The notes: generated by a model not told the origin, from the sequence alone. 64,000 nucleotides of DNA from CADEED01 sp963842515 (GCA_963842515.1 CAWJGO010000001.1:868001-932000); one strand, 5' to 3'; shown: positions 18,677 to 29,615, numbered from the stretch's first letter. Numbers and translations are program-made.

Positions 18677-18788
18677 GAGTTTCTCCTGATTTGCGCCGCG
18701 GACCATCCGCAGCTCTCAGGAGGTACTACGTCCGCGACTCAGGATTTCTTCCCGGCGCAGTAAAGATTTCTATTTAACTTAAGTCACT

Positions 18789-20084
18789 CTATTTATTAGC
18801 GTCCTGGCCCATGGGCGTGCCGACTTCGCCCGCACCGTAGATGTTGTCGCGCCCCGGCTTGCCCAGATCGGCGGCATGGGCGCTCAGCTGATCGAGTAAC
18901 TGTTGCCGCCGCACCGGATCGGGTGTGGCGAGCTCGCTGAGCAGCACGGTGACGATGGGCGCGGCGAAAGAAGTGCCGCGCACATCGCCGTAACCATTGG
19001 CAGTCCCCGCGGCAGCGGACTGACCAACGCCGAGTGCGGCGAAGTCCACGTGCTTGCCGCGGCAGGCTTCCATGAGCACGTGGTGCTTGGCATCCACGGC
19101 CGTGACTCCGACCACGCCTTCGAAGGCCGCCGGGTACAGCGGCGGCGCGGCCGGTCCATCGTTGCCCACCGCGGCGACGATCAAGTGGCCGCGCGACACC
19201 AGGGTTTTCACCACGCGCTCGAGCAGCGCATTGCGCGGGCCCACGAGGCTCACGTTGATGACGCCCACGCGCTCGCGCGCCAGCCAGCCGAAGGACGCCG
19301 CGACGGCCTCGATGGAACCGCCGGTTGGCGACTCGCAGTACACGTCCGCGGCGAACAGTTCGCCGATCGCGTTGCGCGAGACCAGCATCGCCGCTACGGC
19401 GGTGCCGTGAATGCTGGGCACGGCTTGGCCATCGCAACCGAAACGATGCACGCGCGATTTCGCGAGCGCCTCATGTGTGGTGTCGACGCCGCCGTCGATG
19501 AGTCCGGCGCGATTGCCTCCACCGCCTGCGCCGGCAGGTTCCGCGGCTGCGCGGCCGATGGCTCGCAGGCCCGTGCCGGCCTCGCCGCTGTCGAGATAGA
19601 CGTGATTGAAATCGTAACTGCCGCCGGGATCGAGTTTGCGCAGACGCTTGAGACCGCGACTGGCGCTCATTCCCGCCGGCGTCTGCAGCACCGTGATCTT
19701 CACGGCGAGCTCGGCGAGCTCGCGCATGCGCAGCACGAGGAAGCGTTCCTTCAGGGCGCGCGCCAGCGCTTCCTCGGAGATGTCGATAGCCACCACTTCC
19801 GCGCGCACGATGAGATCGCCTGGCGGGCTGCGGTCGAGCTCGGTGCGGTGTTCATTGAGCAGACGCTCGGCGCGCACTGCGCGAGCCTGCGTGAGCTCGC
19901 CGACCAGTGGGTTCACGCGGCCCGCGACTTCCGGAATCACCTGTCCGGGAATGTCGGGCACGCCGATTCGCGGCACCTGTACCTGCGGCAGTTGCGCCGA
20001 CGCGGAAAACGCCAGAAAACCCGCGAAAATGAAACCTGTGGCGCGCACGGAAGAAAACCCCCTCGCCGGACGTATTATCAACAT
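18789..20084 (-). CDS. Secreted subtilisin-like serine protease (S8), subtilase 1
   Basis: About 431 residues. The S8 triad is complete: Asp in GLIDGGVD, His in SIHGTAVAAM, Ser in GTSFAAPI, with the oxyanion Asn in AVGNDGPAAPPLYPA. A signal peptide (TGFIFAGFLAFSASA) and a pro-region of about 130 residues come first. Two starts are possible: ATG at 20084, only six bases from the divergent sigma-factor ATG, or GTG at 20045, which has a GAGGGGG stretch upstream and gives a neater signal peptide. The divergent ECF sigma/anti-sigma pair is its likely regulatory partner. Confidence 0.88.
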   Translation of the reverse strand: MLIIRPARGFSSVRATGFIFAGFLAFSASAQLPQVQVPRIGVPDIPGQVIPEVAGRVNPLVGELTQARAVRAERLLNEHRTELDRSPPGDLIVRAEVVAIDISEEALARALKERFLVLRMRELAELAVKITVLQTPAGMSASRGLKRLRKLDPGGSYDFNHVYLDSGEAGTGLRAIGRAAAEPAGAGGGGNRAGLIDGGVDTTHEALAKSRVHRFGCDGQAVPSIHGTAVAAMLVSRNAIGELFAADVYCESPTGGSIEAVAASFGWLARERVGVINVSLVGPRNALLERVVKTLVSRGHLIVAAVGNDGPAAPPLYPAAFEGVVGVTAVDAKHHVLMEACRGKHVDFAALGVGQSAAAGTANGYGDVRGTSFAAPIVTVLLSELATPDPVRRQQLLDQLSAHAADLGKPGRDNIYGAGEVGTPMGQDANK

Positions 20085-20090
20085 GAAAGC

Positions 20091-20597
20091 ATGACTAACG
20101 CGTCGGAGGAAATCGGTGAACGCATCGTCGAGCTGCTGCCGCGGCTGCGCCGCTTCGCGCGCTCTTTGTCGCGCAATCAGCACGACGCCGACGATCTCGT
20201 GCAGTCGGCGGTGGAGCGCGCGTGGAAACATATCGAGCAGCTCAAACCCGGCGCGAACCTCGCAAGCTGGATGTTCGGCATCATGAAGAACGCATTCATC
20301 GACGATCGGCGGGCCCGCGGACGGCGCGGTGAGGTCGCATTGCCCGAGGACAGCGGCGATCATCCGGCCGTTTCGCCGGTCGACCTTCAAACCAGCATGT
20401 GGTCGGTGTCGACGGCGATGAGCAAACTACCGGAAGATCAGCGCCTCGCCATCGCGCTCGTGCTGATCGAAGGCATGTCTTACAAGGAAGCGGCCGAAGT
20501 GCTGGAAGTTCCCATCGGCACGCTCACCAGCCGCCTCGCGCGCGGGCGCGCGGCGCTTGCCACCGCCCTCGCGGACGACAATGGAGGCACGGCGTGA
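20091..20597 (+). CDS. ECF-type RNA polymerase sigma factor (subtilase 1 cluster)
   Basis: 168 residues with only sigma regions 2 and 4. Region 2 has DADDLVQSAVERAW and WMFGIMKNAFIDDRR; region 4 has LPEDQRLAIALVLIEGMSY and the helix-turn-helix EAAEVLEVPIGTLTSRLARGR. It is coupled to the downstream anti-sigma by a GTGA overlap and diverges from subtilase 1 with almost no spacer, so each promoter must lie inside or very near the other gene. Confidence 0.92.
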   Translation: MTNASEEIGERIVELLPRLRRFARSLSRNQHDADDLVQSAVERAWKHIEQLKPGANLASWMFGIMKNAFIDDRRARGRRGEVALPEDSGDHPAVSPVDLQTSMWSVSTAMSKLPEDQRLAIALVLIEGMSYKEAAEVLEVPIGTLTSRLARGRAALATALADDNGGTA

Positions 20598-21346
20598 GCT
20601 ACGACGATGAGACCCTGATGGCCTATGCGGATGGCGAGCTCGACGCGGCGCAACGCGCGCAGATCGAAGCGGCGATCGGCGGCGATCCGGAACTCGCGCG
20701 CCGTGTGGAACAGCAGCGGGCGCTGCGCGCCAAAGTTTCGGGCGCATTCTCCGGTGTGATCGAATCGCCCGTTCCCGAACGCCTCGTGATTGCCGCGCGC
20801 GGCGGCGCTGCACCGGCTGCCAATCAGCGCAGCAGCAAGGTGCTGGAATTCCCGGCGCGCGCCGCGCGTGCGCCGGCCACGCCATGGCGCGCGCGCGAGT
20901 GGACCGCGATGGCGGCGAGCCTGGTTCTCGGAGTGCTGTTGTCCTGGCGTCTCTTTGCGCCTGAGGATTCCTCGGTGATCGTCGCGGGCGAAGGGGCATT
21001 GCTGGCACGCGGCGAGCTCGCCACAGCGCTCGAAAACCAGCTCGCGAGCGAGCAACGTGGCGACGAGGCGGTGCTCATCGGGCTCACCTTCGTGGCGCGC
21101 GACGGCAACTATTGCCGCAGTTTCGTGCTGCGCAATACGCGTACCGCCGGACTCGCGTGCCGCGCCGGCTCCGACTGGCAGGTCCCGGCCACCGACTCGG
21201 TGGCGGTTCCACAAGGGGATCTACAGCAGGCGGCCTCGGTGGTGGTGCCGGCTATCCTGGAAATCATCGAAGCGCGCCGTGAGGGCGAACCGCTCGACGC
21301 GCAAGGCGAGCAGCGCGCGCGCCTCTCGGGCTGGAAGCCGCAATAG
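20594..21346 (+). CDS. Membrane anti-sigma factor (subtilase 1 cluster)
   Basis: 250 residues starting at GTG 20594 inside the sigma-factor stop. The N-terminal cytoplasmic part (LMAYADGELDAAQRAQIEAA) is the anti-sigma type without the His-Cys-Cys zinc motif. One membrane helix (MAASLVLGVLLSWRLF) follows at about residue 115, then a periplasmic domain of about 130 residues with a Cys pair (NYCRSFV, GLACRAG). A periplasmic protease such as subtilase 1 could cut this domain; that is inference. Confidence 0.82.
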   Translation: MSYDDETLMAYADGELDAAQRAQIEAAIGGDPELARRVEQQRALRAKVSGAFSGVIESPVPERLVIAARGGAAPAANQRSSKVLEFPARAARAPATPWRAREWTAMAASLVLGVLLSWRLFAPEDSSVIVAGEGALLARGELATALENQLASEQRGDEAVLIGLTFVARDGNYCRSFVLRNTRTAGLACRAGSDWQVPATDSVAVPQGDLQQAASVVVPAILEIIEARREGEPLDAQGEQRARLSGWKPQ

Positions 21347-21360
21347 CTTTCCGACGCCTG

Positions 21361-23572
<2,212 letters not shown>

Positions 23573-23580
<8 letters not shown>

Positions 23581-23607
23581 AGTGCGTGTGGATAAGTCTG
23601 TGGATGG
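23573..23607. promoter_or_regulatory. Cluster of three DnaA-box-like 9-mers at the priA start
   Basis: A perfect TTATCCACA lies on the minus strand at 23587-23595. TTGTCCACA (8 of 9) lies on the plus strand at 23573-23581 and CCATCCACA (7 of 9) on the minus strand at 23599-23607. The spacing is close to one helical turn. DnaA may control priA transcription here. Confidence 0.45.
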
Positions 23608-23943
23608 CGTAGGTTGAAACTTACAAAAACGCTGTGTTTTTGCAGATTCGTGTTTCGCTGGTCGAATCGTGAGCACATGTGCGCGTATCCAAACAAAACA
23701 ACCAGTTATAAAAATCGACTGGCTCGGCGGCTTGCCTTATTGCACACACATGACAAAGGTTCTCCGACAGTGTTCGTAAGTTCCTGATTCACAGAAACGC
23801 AACGTCTCGATTGAGGCGGTCAACCTCATGACAGCGGCTGCGTTACACCCACTATGGCCGCGTTTGTTACGCTCGGGGGCGTTTATAACACGCCCACTAT
23901 CTCCTCAATTTTGGGGGTCGAGCGGAGTCGGGACCAGGACTTA
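23608..23943. other. A+T-richer divergent intergenic region between priA and a sigma-factor gene
   Basis: 336 bases without a convincing gene, noticeably richer in A and T than its neighbours. It holds a small hairpin CAAAAAC/GTTTTTG (23624-23630 and 23636-23642, 5-nt loop) and a dyad GGGCGT/ACGCCC (23877-23882 and 23890-23895) enclosing TTATAAC. Short frames that start inside it (for example ATG 23854) continue into the sigma factor but lack a ribosome site. Confidence 0.6.
23877..23895 (+). promoter_or_regulatory. Palindrome enclosing a -10-like TATAAC, upstream of the DUF3106-cluster sigma gene
   Basis: GGGCGT and ACGCCC flank TTATAAC, 49 bases before the sigma-factor ATG. A dyad built around a -10 box is typical of a repressor site. 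No -35 with proper spacing was found. Confidence 0.3.
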
Positions 23944-24483
23944 ATGACGACGAGCCGTGCCCTCGATCAGTTCTTATCCAGTGTCGAGAAACGCGCGTTC
24001 AAGATCGCGCAGCTTGGGCTGCGCAACGACGAAGATGCGCTCGACGCGGTGCAGGACGCGATGATGAAGCTCGTGCAGTCGTACGGCTCGCGACCGGTTG
24101 ATGAGTGGCGGCCGCTTTTCTATCGCATCCTCGCGAATCGCATTCGCGACATGCAGCGTCGTCGCACGGTGCGCGGCCGCATCATGGCCTGGTTTCCGGT
24201 GCGCGACGCCGAGGACGATGACGAGTTCGATCCGATCGCGCAGGCACCGAGCCAGGGCGCCGGTCCCGCGAAGCAGATCGAGCTCGATGAGGCGATCGGC
24301 GCTCTGGAGATCGCGGTGGCCGAGTTACCGCCGCGCCAGCAGCAGGCGTTCCTGCTGCGAAATTTCGAGGGCCTCGACGTGGGCGAAACGGCGAGCGCCA
24401 TGGGCTGTTCGGAAGGCAGCGTCAAGACGCATTATTTCCGCGCGCTGGAGAATCTGCGCGCCAGACTGGGCGAAGTGTTCTAA
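23944..24483 (+). CDS. ECF-type RNA polymerase sigma factor of the DUF3106 cluster
   Basis: 179 residues from ATG at 23944, with an AGGA motif just before it. Region 2 (DEDALDAVQDAMMKLVQSYG, WRPLFYRILANRIRDMQRRR) and region 4 (LPPRQQQAFLLRNFEGLDVGE, MGCSEGSVKTHYFRALENLR) are clear; a charged acidic linker (AEDDDEFDP) joins them. It heads a four-gene run with overlapping or nearly overlapping starts that ends with DUF3106, an arrangement known from xanthomonads and relatives. Confidence 0.92.
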   Translation: MTTSRALDQFLSSVEKRAFKIAQLGLRNDEDALDAVQDAMMKLVQSYGSRPVDEWRPLFYRILANRIRDMQRRRTVRGRIMAWFPVRDAEDDDEFDPIAQAPSQGAGPAKQIELDEAIGALEIAVAELPPRQQQAFLLRNFEGLDVGETASAMGCSEGSVKTHYFRALENLRARLGEVF

Positions 24484-24494
24484 GGCTTGAGGCA

Positions 24495-24848
24495 ATGACC
24501 GACGAATTCGAAAAACGTACCCGGGAAGTTCTCGCGGAAAGCACCGCGCGGCTCGATGGACCCACACGTTCGCGGCTGACCCAGGCGCGTCATGCGGCGC
24601 TCGAGCAGCTGACGCAGCCGGCGCGGCATTGGTGGCGCGCGTATGTGCCGGCTGGCGCGGCGGCCGCGGTGGCCGTCCTCGCGGTGGTCATGTGGTCCGG
24701 CCAGACCGAGACCCTGCCATTGGTGGTGCAGGGTGTGAGTCCCACGGACGACATCGATCTGTTGGTCGACGCCGAAGCGCCGGATTTCGTCGATGACGGT
24801 GAGGATCTCGAGTTCTACGAATGGGCGGCGGGCGAGGTGGAATCGTGA
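24495..24848 (+). CDS. DUF3619-like small membrane protein, putative anti-sigma
   Basis: 117 residues: a cytoplasmic N-terminal half (FEKRTREVLAESTARLDGPTR), one membrane helix (YVPAGAAAAVAVLAVVMW) and a short very acidic periplasmic tail (DDIDLLVDAEAPDF, DDGEDLEFYEW). Position directly after the sigma factor and one-helix topology suggest an anti-sigma. Its stop overlaps the next GTG (GTGA). Confidence 0.7.
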   Translation: MTDEFEKRTREVLAESTARLDGPTRSRLTQARHAALEQLTQPARHWWRAYVPAGAAAAVAVLAVVMWSGQTETLPLVVQGVSPTDDIDLLVDAEAPDFVDDGEDLEFYEWAAGEVES

Positions 24849-25024
24849 GCGATCCGAAACCGGCCGAGCCCGACGAGGAACTGCTCGAGTTCCTCGGCGG
24901 CATCGATGAGGTGAACGACGAATCTCAGGACGATGATTTCTCGGGTTTCCTCGCCAAAACCGATATCGACAAGCTCGCCGTCAAGAAACCGGATGCGCCC
25001 GTGAAGGATGGCGAGTGTGAGTGA
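24845..25024 (+). CDS. Small acidic 59-residue protein
   Basis: Starts at GTG 24845 inside the preceding stop. The sequence is strongly acidic (DEELLEFLGGIDEVND, SQDDDFSGFL) with a Lys-containing C terminus and no signal peptide. No family recognised. Placement between the anti-sigma-like gene and DUF3106 with overlap on both sides makes translation likely. Confidence 0.6.
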   Translation: MSDPKPAEPDEELLEFLGGIDEVNDESQDDDFSGFLAKTDIDKLAVKKPDAPVKDGECE

Positions 25025-25542
25025 CCACCGCTACTCGCGCCGCGCTGCTCTGGCGGCGCTATTCGCCGTCAGCGTGCATTTCGCCGGCGCAACCGCGTGC
25101 ACGCGCGGAATCGCCGCCGCCGGTGGACTCTGCCGCGCCCACCGCCTGGGGCTCGCTAAGCCCCGAAGAGCAGAAGGCGCTCAGCCGCCACAGCGAGAAA
25201 TGGAATTCGCTGCCCGCCGAGCGGCAGCAACACCTGCTGCGCGGCACGCGGCGCTGGCTGGCGATGACGCCCGAACAGCGCGAACGCGCGCAGGCGCGTT
25301 ATGCCCGCTGGAAAGAGTTGTCGCCGGAACAGAAAGACCTGGCGCGCAAGCGCTGGCACAAGTACCGCGAGCTTCCGCCGGATCAACGGCAGCGCGTGCG
25401 CCAGGGCTACCACCGCTTCAAGAACCTGACGCCGGAGCAGCGGCAGAGGCTGCGCGAGCGGTGGAAGAACGCCACTCCCGAGGAACGCCAGCGCATGCTG
25501 GAACGCCGCCGCGCCCGCGAGGAAAGAAACCCGGAGCGCTAA
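25017..25542 (+). CDS. DUF3106 periplasmic protein, frameshift in the signal-peptide region
   Basis: The mature part repeats short helical motifs rich in Arg, Glu and Gln (LSPEEQKALSRHSEKW, MTPEQRERAQARYARWKEL, LTPEQRQRLRERWKN), the DUF3106 signature. In the frame of this part no signal peptide is found. In the neighbouring frame, GTG at 25017 gives a good one (RRAALAALFAVSVHFAGA), overlapping the previous stop with an AAGGA site upstream. Removing one base near 25095-25110 joins them into a normal 174-residue exported protein. Probable sequence error. It ends next to the stop of the convergent cupin gene. Confidence 0.75.
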
Positions 25543-26016
25543 CTATTGGGCGGTCGACGGGGCCGGCCTGGGTGGTACCTTCTTCGACTTCTCGGTGGAC
25601 CAGTTGATCACGTAGTACGTGGCCGGCGTGTCACCGATGTTCTGCACCGAATGCGGCTGCATCGAGGCATAGAACAGGATGCCGCCCGGCTTCACCACCA
25701 CTTCCTTGCCGTTGACGTGCGCCTGCAGCGTGCCTTCCTTGAGGATCACCATCTCTTCGTTGGGGTGCGTGTGCGGCGGATGCGAAGCCGTGTGCGGATT
25801 CAGCGTGGTGATGTGCATCTCGAGCTCCTCGAGTGTGCGCGTGGGTTGGCGCACCACGTCGCGCCGTTCGCCAACCTCGGTTTTCTTCACGGCGAGGTCG
25901 CTCCACTGCCAGGCAATGGAATCGAGCACCTTTCTGGATTCATCGGCCATCGAGACGCAGGCCAGAGTGACGCTGGCGGCAATGGCCGCAACCGCGAGAT
26001 CGCGACGCTTGATCAT
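25543..26016 (-). CDS. Exported cupin-domain protein
   Basis: 157 residues. N-terminal signal peptide (RRDLAVAAIAASVTLACVSM), then one cupin barrel: HPPHTHPNEEMVILKEG carries the His-His-Glu metal ligands of motif 1, and FYASMQPHSVQNIG the His of motif 2. A single conserved barrel is typical of small dioxygenases, isomerases or binding proteins; the substrate is unknown. Its stop touches that of DUF3106. Confidence 0.82.
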   Translation of the reverse strand: MIKRRDLAVAAIAASVTLACVSMADESRKVLDSIAWQWSDLAVKKTEVGERRDVVRQPTRTLEELEMHITTLNPHTASHPPHTHPNEEMVILKEGTLQAHVNGKEVVVKPGGILFYASMQPHSVQNIGDTPATYYVINWSTEKSKKVPPRPAPSTAQ

Positions 26017-26103
26017 GATTGAGTCCCCTTCGTGTTGCGTTGCAGCCTACCAAGCCGCTTCCTTTGGCTACAATAAGCGCGGCCTCATACCTTCGGAGTA
26101 CAC

Positions 26104-26661
26104 GTGGGTTCCAAGCTCGAAGAAGTCATCGAAAGAACGCTGTTCTCATCGCGCTGGATACTCGCGCCGATTTTCCTGGGGTTGGCCCTGGCGCTGTTGG
26201 CGCTCGGCATCAAGTTCTTCCAGGAGGCCTATCACCTCATCGCGGAAGTCCTGATCAAAGAAGAAACGGAGGTCGTGCTTTCGGTACTCTCACTGATCGA
26301 CATCTCGCTGGTAGGCAGCCTCATCGTCATGGTGATGTTCTCAGGCTATGAGAATTTCGTTTCGACCATCGATACCAAAGGTACCGATACGCTGGGCTTC
26401 GGCAAACTGGACGCCGGAACGCTCAAGCTCAAGGTTGCCGCCAGCATCGTCGCGATCTCGTCGATCCATCTCTTGCGCATCTTCATGCAGGTGGGCGACA
26501 AGGTGAAGCTCGAAGACGGGACGCTTGTGGATGCCTATACCAATTTCCAGATCATGTGGTACGTGATCCTGCACATGACCTTCGTGTTTTCTGCCTTGCT
26601 GCTCGGCGTGCTCGACAAGATGTCTTTCGCCAAGCACCGCGACCATGCGCCCACGGCTTGA
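26104..26661 (+). CDS. YqhA/UPF0114 family membrane protein
   Basis: 185 residues with about four membrane helices (APIFLGLALALLALGIKFF, SLIDISLVGSLIVMVMFSG, VAASIVAISSIHLLRIFM, YVILHMTFVFSALLLGVLD). The GYENFVS motif and overall pattern match UPF0114. Function is unknown. The start is GTG at 26104, with GGAG six bases upstream and a TACAAT box at 26069-26074. Confidence 0.88.
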   Translation: MGSKLEEVIERTLFSSRWILAPIFLGLALALLALGIKFFQEAYHLIAEVLIKEETEVVLSVLSLIDISLVGSLIVMVMFSGYENFVSTIDTKGTDTLGFGKLDAGTLKLKVAASIVAISSIHLLRIFMQVGDKVKLEDGTLVDAYTNFQIMWYVILHMTFVFSALLLGVLDKMSFAKHRDHAPTA

Positions 26662-26664
26662 GAT

Positions 26665-28098
26665 CTAGCCCGCCGCCTTGATGGCGTTGACGAGCTCGGC
26701 CGCCGCCTTCTGCCCGTCGCCGTACAACATGCGCGTGTTGTCGAGGAAGAACAGCGCGTTCTCGATGCCCGAGAATCCCGCGCCCTGGCCACGCTTGATG
26801 ACGATGACGTTCTTGGCCTTGTCGGCGTTCAAGATGGGCATGCCGTAGATGGGGCTGGACTTGTCGGTGCGCGCCACCGGATTCACCACGTCGTTCGCGC
26901 CGATGATGAGCGCCACGTCCGCGGTTTCGAACTCGGCGTTGATCTCCTCGAGATCGGCGATGAGGTCATAGGGCACGCCGGCTTCGGCCAGCAACACATT
27001 CATGTGGCCGGGCATGCGGCCCGCCACCGGATGGATGGCGAATTTCACCTGCACGCCGCGATCGATGAGCAGCTGGCACATCTCCCAGACCTTGTGCTGC
27101 GCCTGGGCCACGGCCATGCCATAACCTGGCACGACGATGACTTTCTGCGCGAAGGCCATCATGACGCCCACGTCGGAAGCTTCGATGGGCTTCATCGAGC
27201 CGCTCACCGCGGTGGCGGCAGCACCGCTGGTGGATCCGAAGTCCGAGAACAGTACATTCGCGAGCGAGCGATTCATGGCCTTGGCCATGAGCTGCGTGAG
27301 CAGCGTGCCGGCGGAACCGACGACGGTGCCGGCGATGATCATCGCGGCGTTGTCGAGCACGAATCCTTCGAAGGCAACGGCGAGGCCGGTGAGCGCGTTG
27401 TACAGCGAGATGACCACCGGCATGTCCGCACCGCCGATCGGCAGCGTCATGGCGATACCGAACAACAGCGCCAGCACGAAGATCAGTGTGACGTGCAGCG
27501 GATCGGCGCCGTGATGCAGGACCACGATCACACCGACAACGAGTGAACCTAAGAACAGCAGGCCGTTGACGAACTTCTGGCCACCGAACCGCAGCGTCTT
27601 GTTGATCACGCCCTGCAGCTTCGCCCAGGCGATCAAACTACCGCTGAACGAGATGGCGCCGATGATGCCGCCGATGACGGCCAGCGACATCACCACGTTG
27701 CTGTGAGCTGCCGGCGCACCGGCGACGTTGGCGTACGCCGCGCGATACAGCTCCACCGCGGCGATGGCTGCGGCCGCGCCGCCACCCATGCCGTTGTACA
27801 GCGCGATCATCTGCGGCATGTCGGTCATGGCGACGCGCTTGCCGCTCCACCAGGCGACGAGCGAGCCGACGACGATGGCGGCGATGATGAGCTCGTAGTT
27901 GGACATTCCCGGGTAGAGGAACGAGACCAGCGTGGCCACGACCATGCCGGCGCCCGCCCAGACGATGCCGCTGCGTGCCGTGACCGGCGAGCTCATGCGC
28001 TTGAGGCCCAGAATGAACAGGCACGCGGTGAGGAAATAGCTGATGTCGATCAATAGCCGCGGCGAGAAGAAGCCGGGCGTCTGCATGGCGGCGTCCAT
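26665..28098 (-). CDS. pntB: NAD(P) transhydrogenase subunit beta
   Basis: 477 residues. The N-terminal ~250 residues are membrane helices of domain II; the C-terminal third is the NADP-binding domain III (VIVVPGYGMAVAQAQHKV, FAIHPVAGRMPGHMNVLLAEA, IIGANDVVNP). Uses the proton gradient to make NADPH from NADH. ATG at 28098 overlaps the pntAb stop (TGATG). Last gene of the pnt operon. Confidence 0.96.
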   Translation of the reverse strand: MDAAMQTPGFFSPRLLIDISYFLTACLFILGLKRMSSPVTARSGIVWAGAGMVVATLVSFLYPGMSNYELIIAAIVVGSLVAWWSGKRVAMTDMPQMIALYNGMGGGAAAAIAAVELYRAAYANVAGAPAAHSNVVMSLAVIGGIIGAISFSGSLIAWAKLQGVINKTLRFGGQKFVNGLLFLGSLVVGVIVVLHHGADPLHVTLIFVLALLFGIAMTLPIGGADMPVVISLYNALTGLAVAFEGFVLDNAAMIIAGTVVGSAGTLLTQLMAKAMNRSLANVLFSDFGSTSGAAATAVSGSMKPIEASDVGVMMAFAQKVIVVPGYGMAVAQAQHKVWEMCQLLIDRGVQVKFAIHPVAGRMPGHMNVLLAEAGVPYDLIADLEEINAEFETADVALIIGANDVVNPVARTDKSSPIYGMPILNADKAKNVIVIKRGQGAGFSGIENALFFLDNTRMLYGDGQKAAAELVNAIKAAG

Positions 28099-28403
28099 CA
28101 GTGACCGCCCCCGGTCTTTCTCTTCGCTCCAGACGACTTGAACATCTCGAGCATGCGCTCGGTGACGACGTAGCCGCCCACCGCATTGCCTGCGGCCAGC
28201 AACACGCCGGTGAATCCGATGATTTTCTCGAGCGGAGTCACCGCGCCGCCGAGTGCCACCATGGCGCCGACCAGCACGATGCCGTGCACGAAGTTCGAGC
28301 CCGACATGAGCGGCGTATGCAGGATCACCGGCACCTTGGCGATGATCTCGTAGCCGGTGAAGGCCGCGAGCATGAAGATGTAAAGAGCAACGATTCCGGT
28401 CAT
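28098..28403 (-). CDS. pntAb: NAD(P) transhydrogenase subunit alpha part 2 (membrane part)
   Basis: 101 residues with three membrane helices (IVALYIFMLAAFTGYEII, FVHGIVLVGAMVALGG, IIGFTGVLLAAGNAVGGYVV). It is the membrane half of the alpha subunit encoded separately, as in Rhodospirillum-type three-subunit transhydrogenases. Lies 3 bp after pntAa and is coupled to pntB. Confidence 0.94.
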   Translation of the reverse strand: MTGIVALYIFMLAAFTGYEIIAKVPVILHTPLMSGSNFVHGIVLVGAMVALGGAVTPLEKIIGFTGVLLAAGNAVGGYVVTERMLEMFKSSGAKRKTGGGH

Positions 28404-28406
28404 GTC

Positions 28407-29534
28407 TTAGCCCTCCACCGCTTTACGGGTGGCTTCGTGTTTGATGGCACCGTCATGCGTGAGCACGGCACCGGCGAATACTTCGTCCGCCCAGTCGATC
28501 TTGAGATCGCCCGCCTTATCGAGGGCGGGTTTGAGGAAATTGAGCAGATTGCGTGCGTACATCTCGCTGGCGTTGTAGGCGAGGCTGCCGGCGACGTTGA
28601 TGGGGCCAATGATCTTCACGCCTTGATGCACGACGGTTTCACCGACCTTGGTGAGCTCGCAGTTGCCGCCCTGTTCGGCGGCGAGATCGACGATCACGGA
28701 GCCGGCGCGCATGCGTTCGACGGCGGCCTTGGAGATGATGACCGGCGCCTTGCGGCCAGGTACCGACGCGGTGGCGATGACTGCATCCGCGGCCGCGATG
28801 CGCGAATCGAGCGCCTCCTGCTGCTTGGCCTTCTCCTCGGGAGTGAGCTCGCGCGCGTAGCCGCCGACGCCGTCGGCGCTGACGCCGGTTTCGACGAACT
28901 TGGCGCCCAGCGACTTCACCTGTTCGCGGGTCGCGCTACGGACGTCATACGCCTCGACTACCGCACCCAGCCGGCGCGCCGTGGCAATGGCCTGAAGTCC
29001 GGCGACGCCGGCCCCGATGATCAGCGCCTGCGACGGGCGGATCGTGCCGGCCGCAGTCGTGAGCATGGGCATGAACTTTTCGAGGCTGTTGGCGGCGATC
29101 AGCACGGCCTTGTAGCCGGCGAGCGAGGCCTGGGACGACAGGCCGTCCATCGACTGGGCCCGGGAAATACGCGGGATCAGCTCGACGGCGAAACTCGTGA
29201 TCTTGCGGTCGCGCAGTGCTTTGACCTCGGTGTGCCGTGCATGAGGTTGCAGGAAACCGACCACCACGGCACCCGGTTTGAGCTGCCCGATCTGCTCCAG
29301 GCTGAGCGGCGCCACGGTCAGCAGGACGTCGGCGCTGGCCAGCACGGCTGCCTGACTGCCTAACCATTCGCCCTTCTTGTAGAGGGCATCCGGAAACTGC
29401 GCGCGAGTTCCGGCGCCAGGCTCGAGCACCACGCGCGCACCCGCGGCCAGGAACTTGTCGACCACTTCGGGCACGAGGCTGACGCGCGTTTCACCGGGCG
29501 CGCTCTCGCGCAGCGCGCCTATCGTAATCGGCAT
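28407..29534 (-). CDS. pntAa: NAD(P) transhydrogenase subunit alpha part 1 (NAD-binding)
   Basis: 375 residues from ATG at 29534. Rossmann core with IIGAGVAGLQAIATARRLGA, the RQD-loop region (ISRAQSMDGLSSQASLAGYKAV) and the catalytic-side motif KLTKVG-like stretch NCELTKVGETV. It is the soluble NAD(H)-binding domain I. A GGGAG motif sits eleven bases before the ATG. An upstream in-frame start (29576) adds residues not seen in the family. Confidence 0.95.
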   Translation of the reverse strand: MPITIGALRESAPGETRVSLVPEVVDKFLAAGARVVLEPGAGTRAQFPDALYKKGEWLGSQAAVLASADVLLTVAPLSLEQIGQLKPGAVVVGFLQPHARHTEVKALRDRKITSFAVELIPRISRAQSMDGLSSQASLAGYKAVLIAANSLEKFMPMLTTAAGTIRPSQALIIGAGVAGLQAIATARRLGAVVEAYDVRSATREQVKSLGAKFVETGVSADGVGGYARELTPEEKAKQQEALDSRIAAADAVIATASVPGRKAPVIISKAAVERMRAGSVIVDLAAEQGGNCELTKVGETVVHQGVKIIGPINVAGSLAYNASEMYARNLLNFLKPALDKAGDLKIDWADEVFAGAVLTHDGAIKHEATRKAVEG

Positions 29535-29553
29535 TTGGCTTGACTCCCGCAGC

Positions 29554-29588
29554 AAGGCCTGTGGCGATGGAGCCAAAGGCCTTTTTTT
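29554..29588 (+). terminator. Terminator-like hairpin facing the HNH gene
   Basis: AAGGCC (29554-29559) pairs with GGCCTT (29578-29583), with an inner TGGC/GCCA stem, followed by seven T on the plus strand. It lies in the divergent region between pntAa and the HNH gene, where no plus-strand gene precedes it, so it may end a leader or a small RNA. Confidence 0.4.
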
Positions 29589-29615
29589 CCCGTGTTAAAT
29601 GAATGTCTTGCGACG

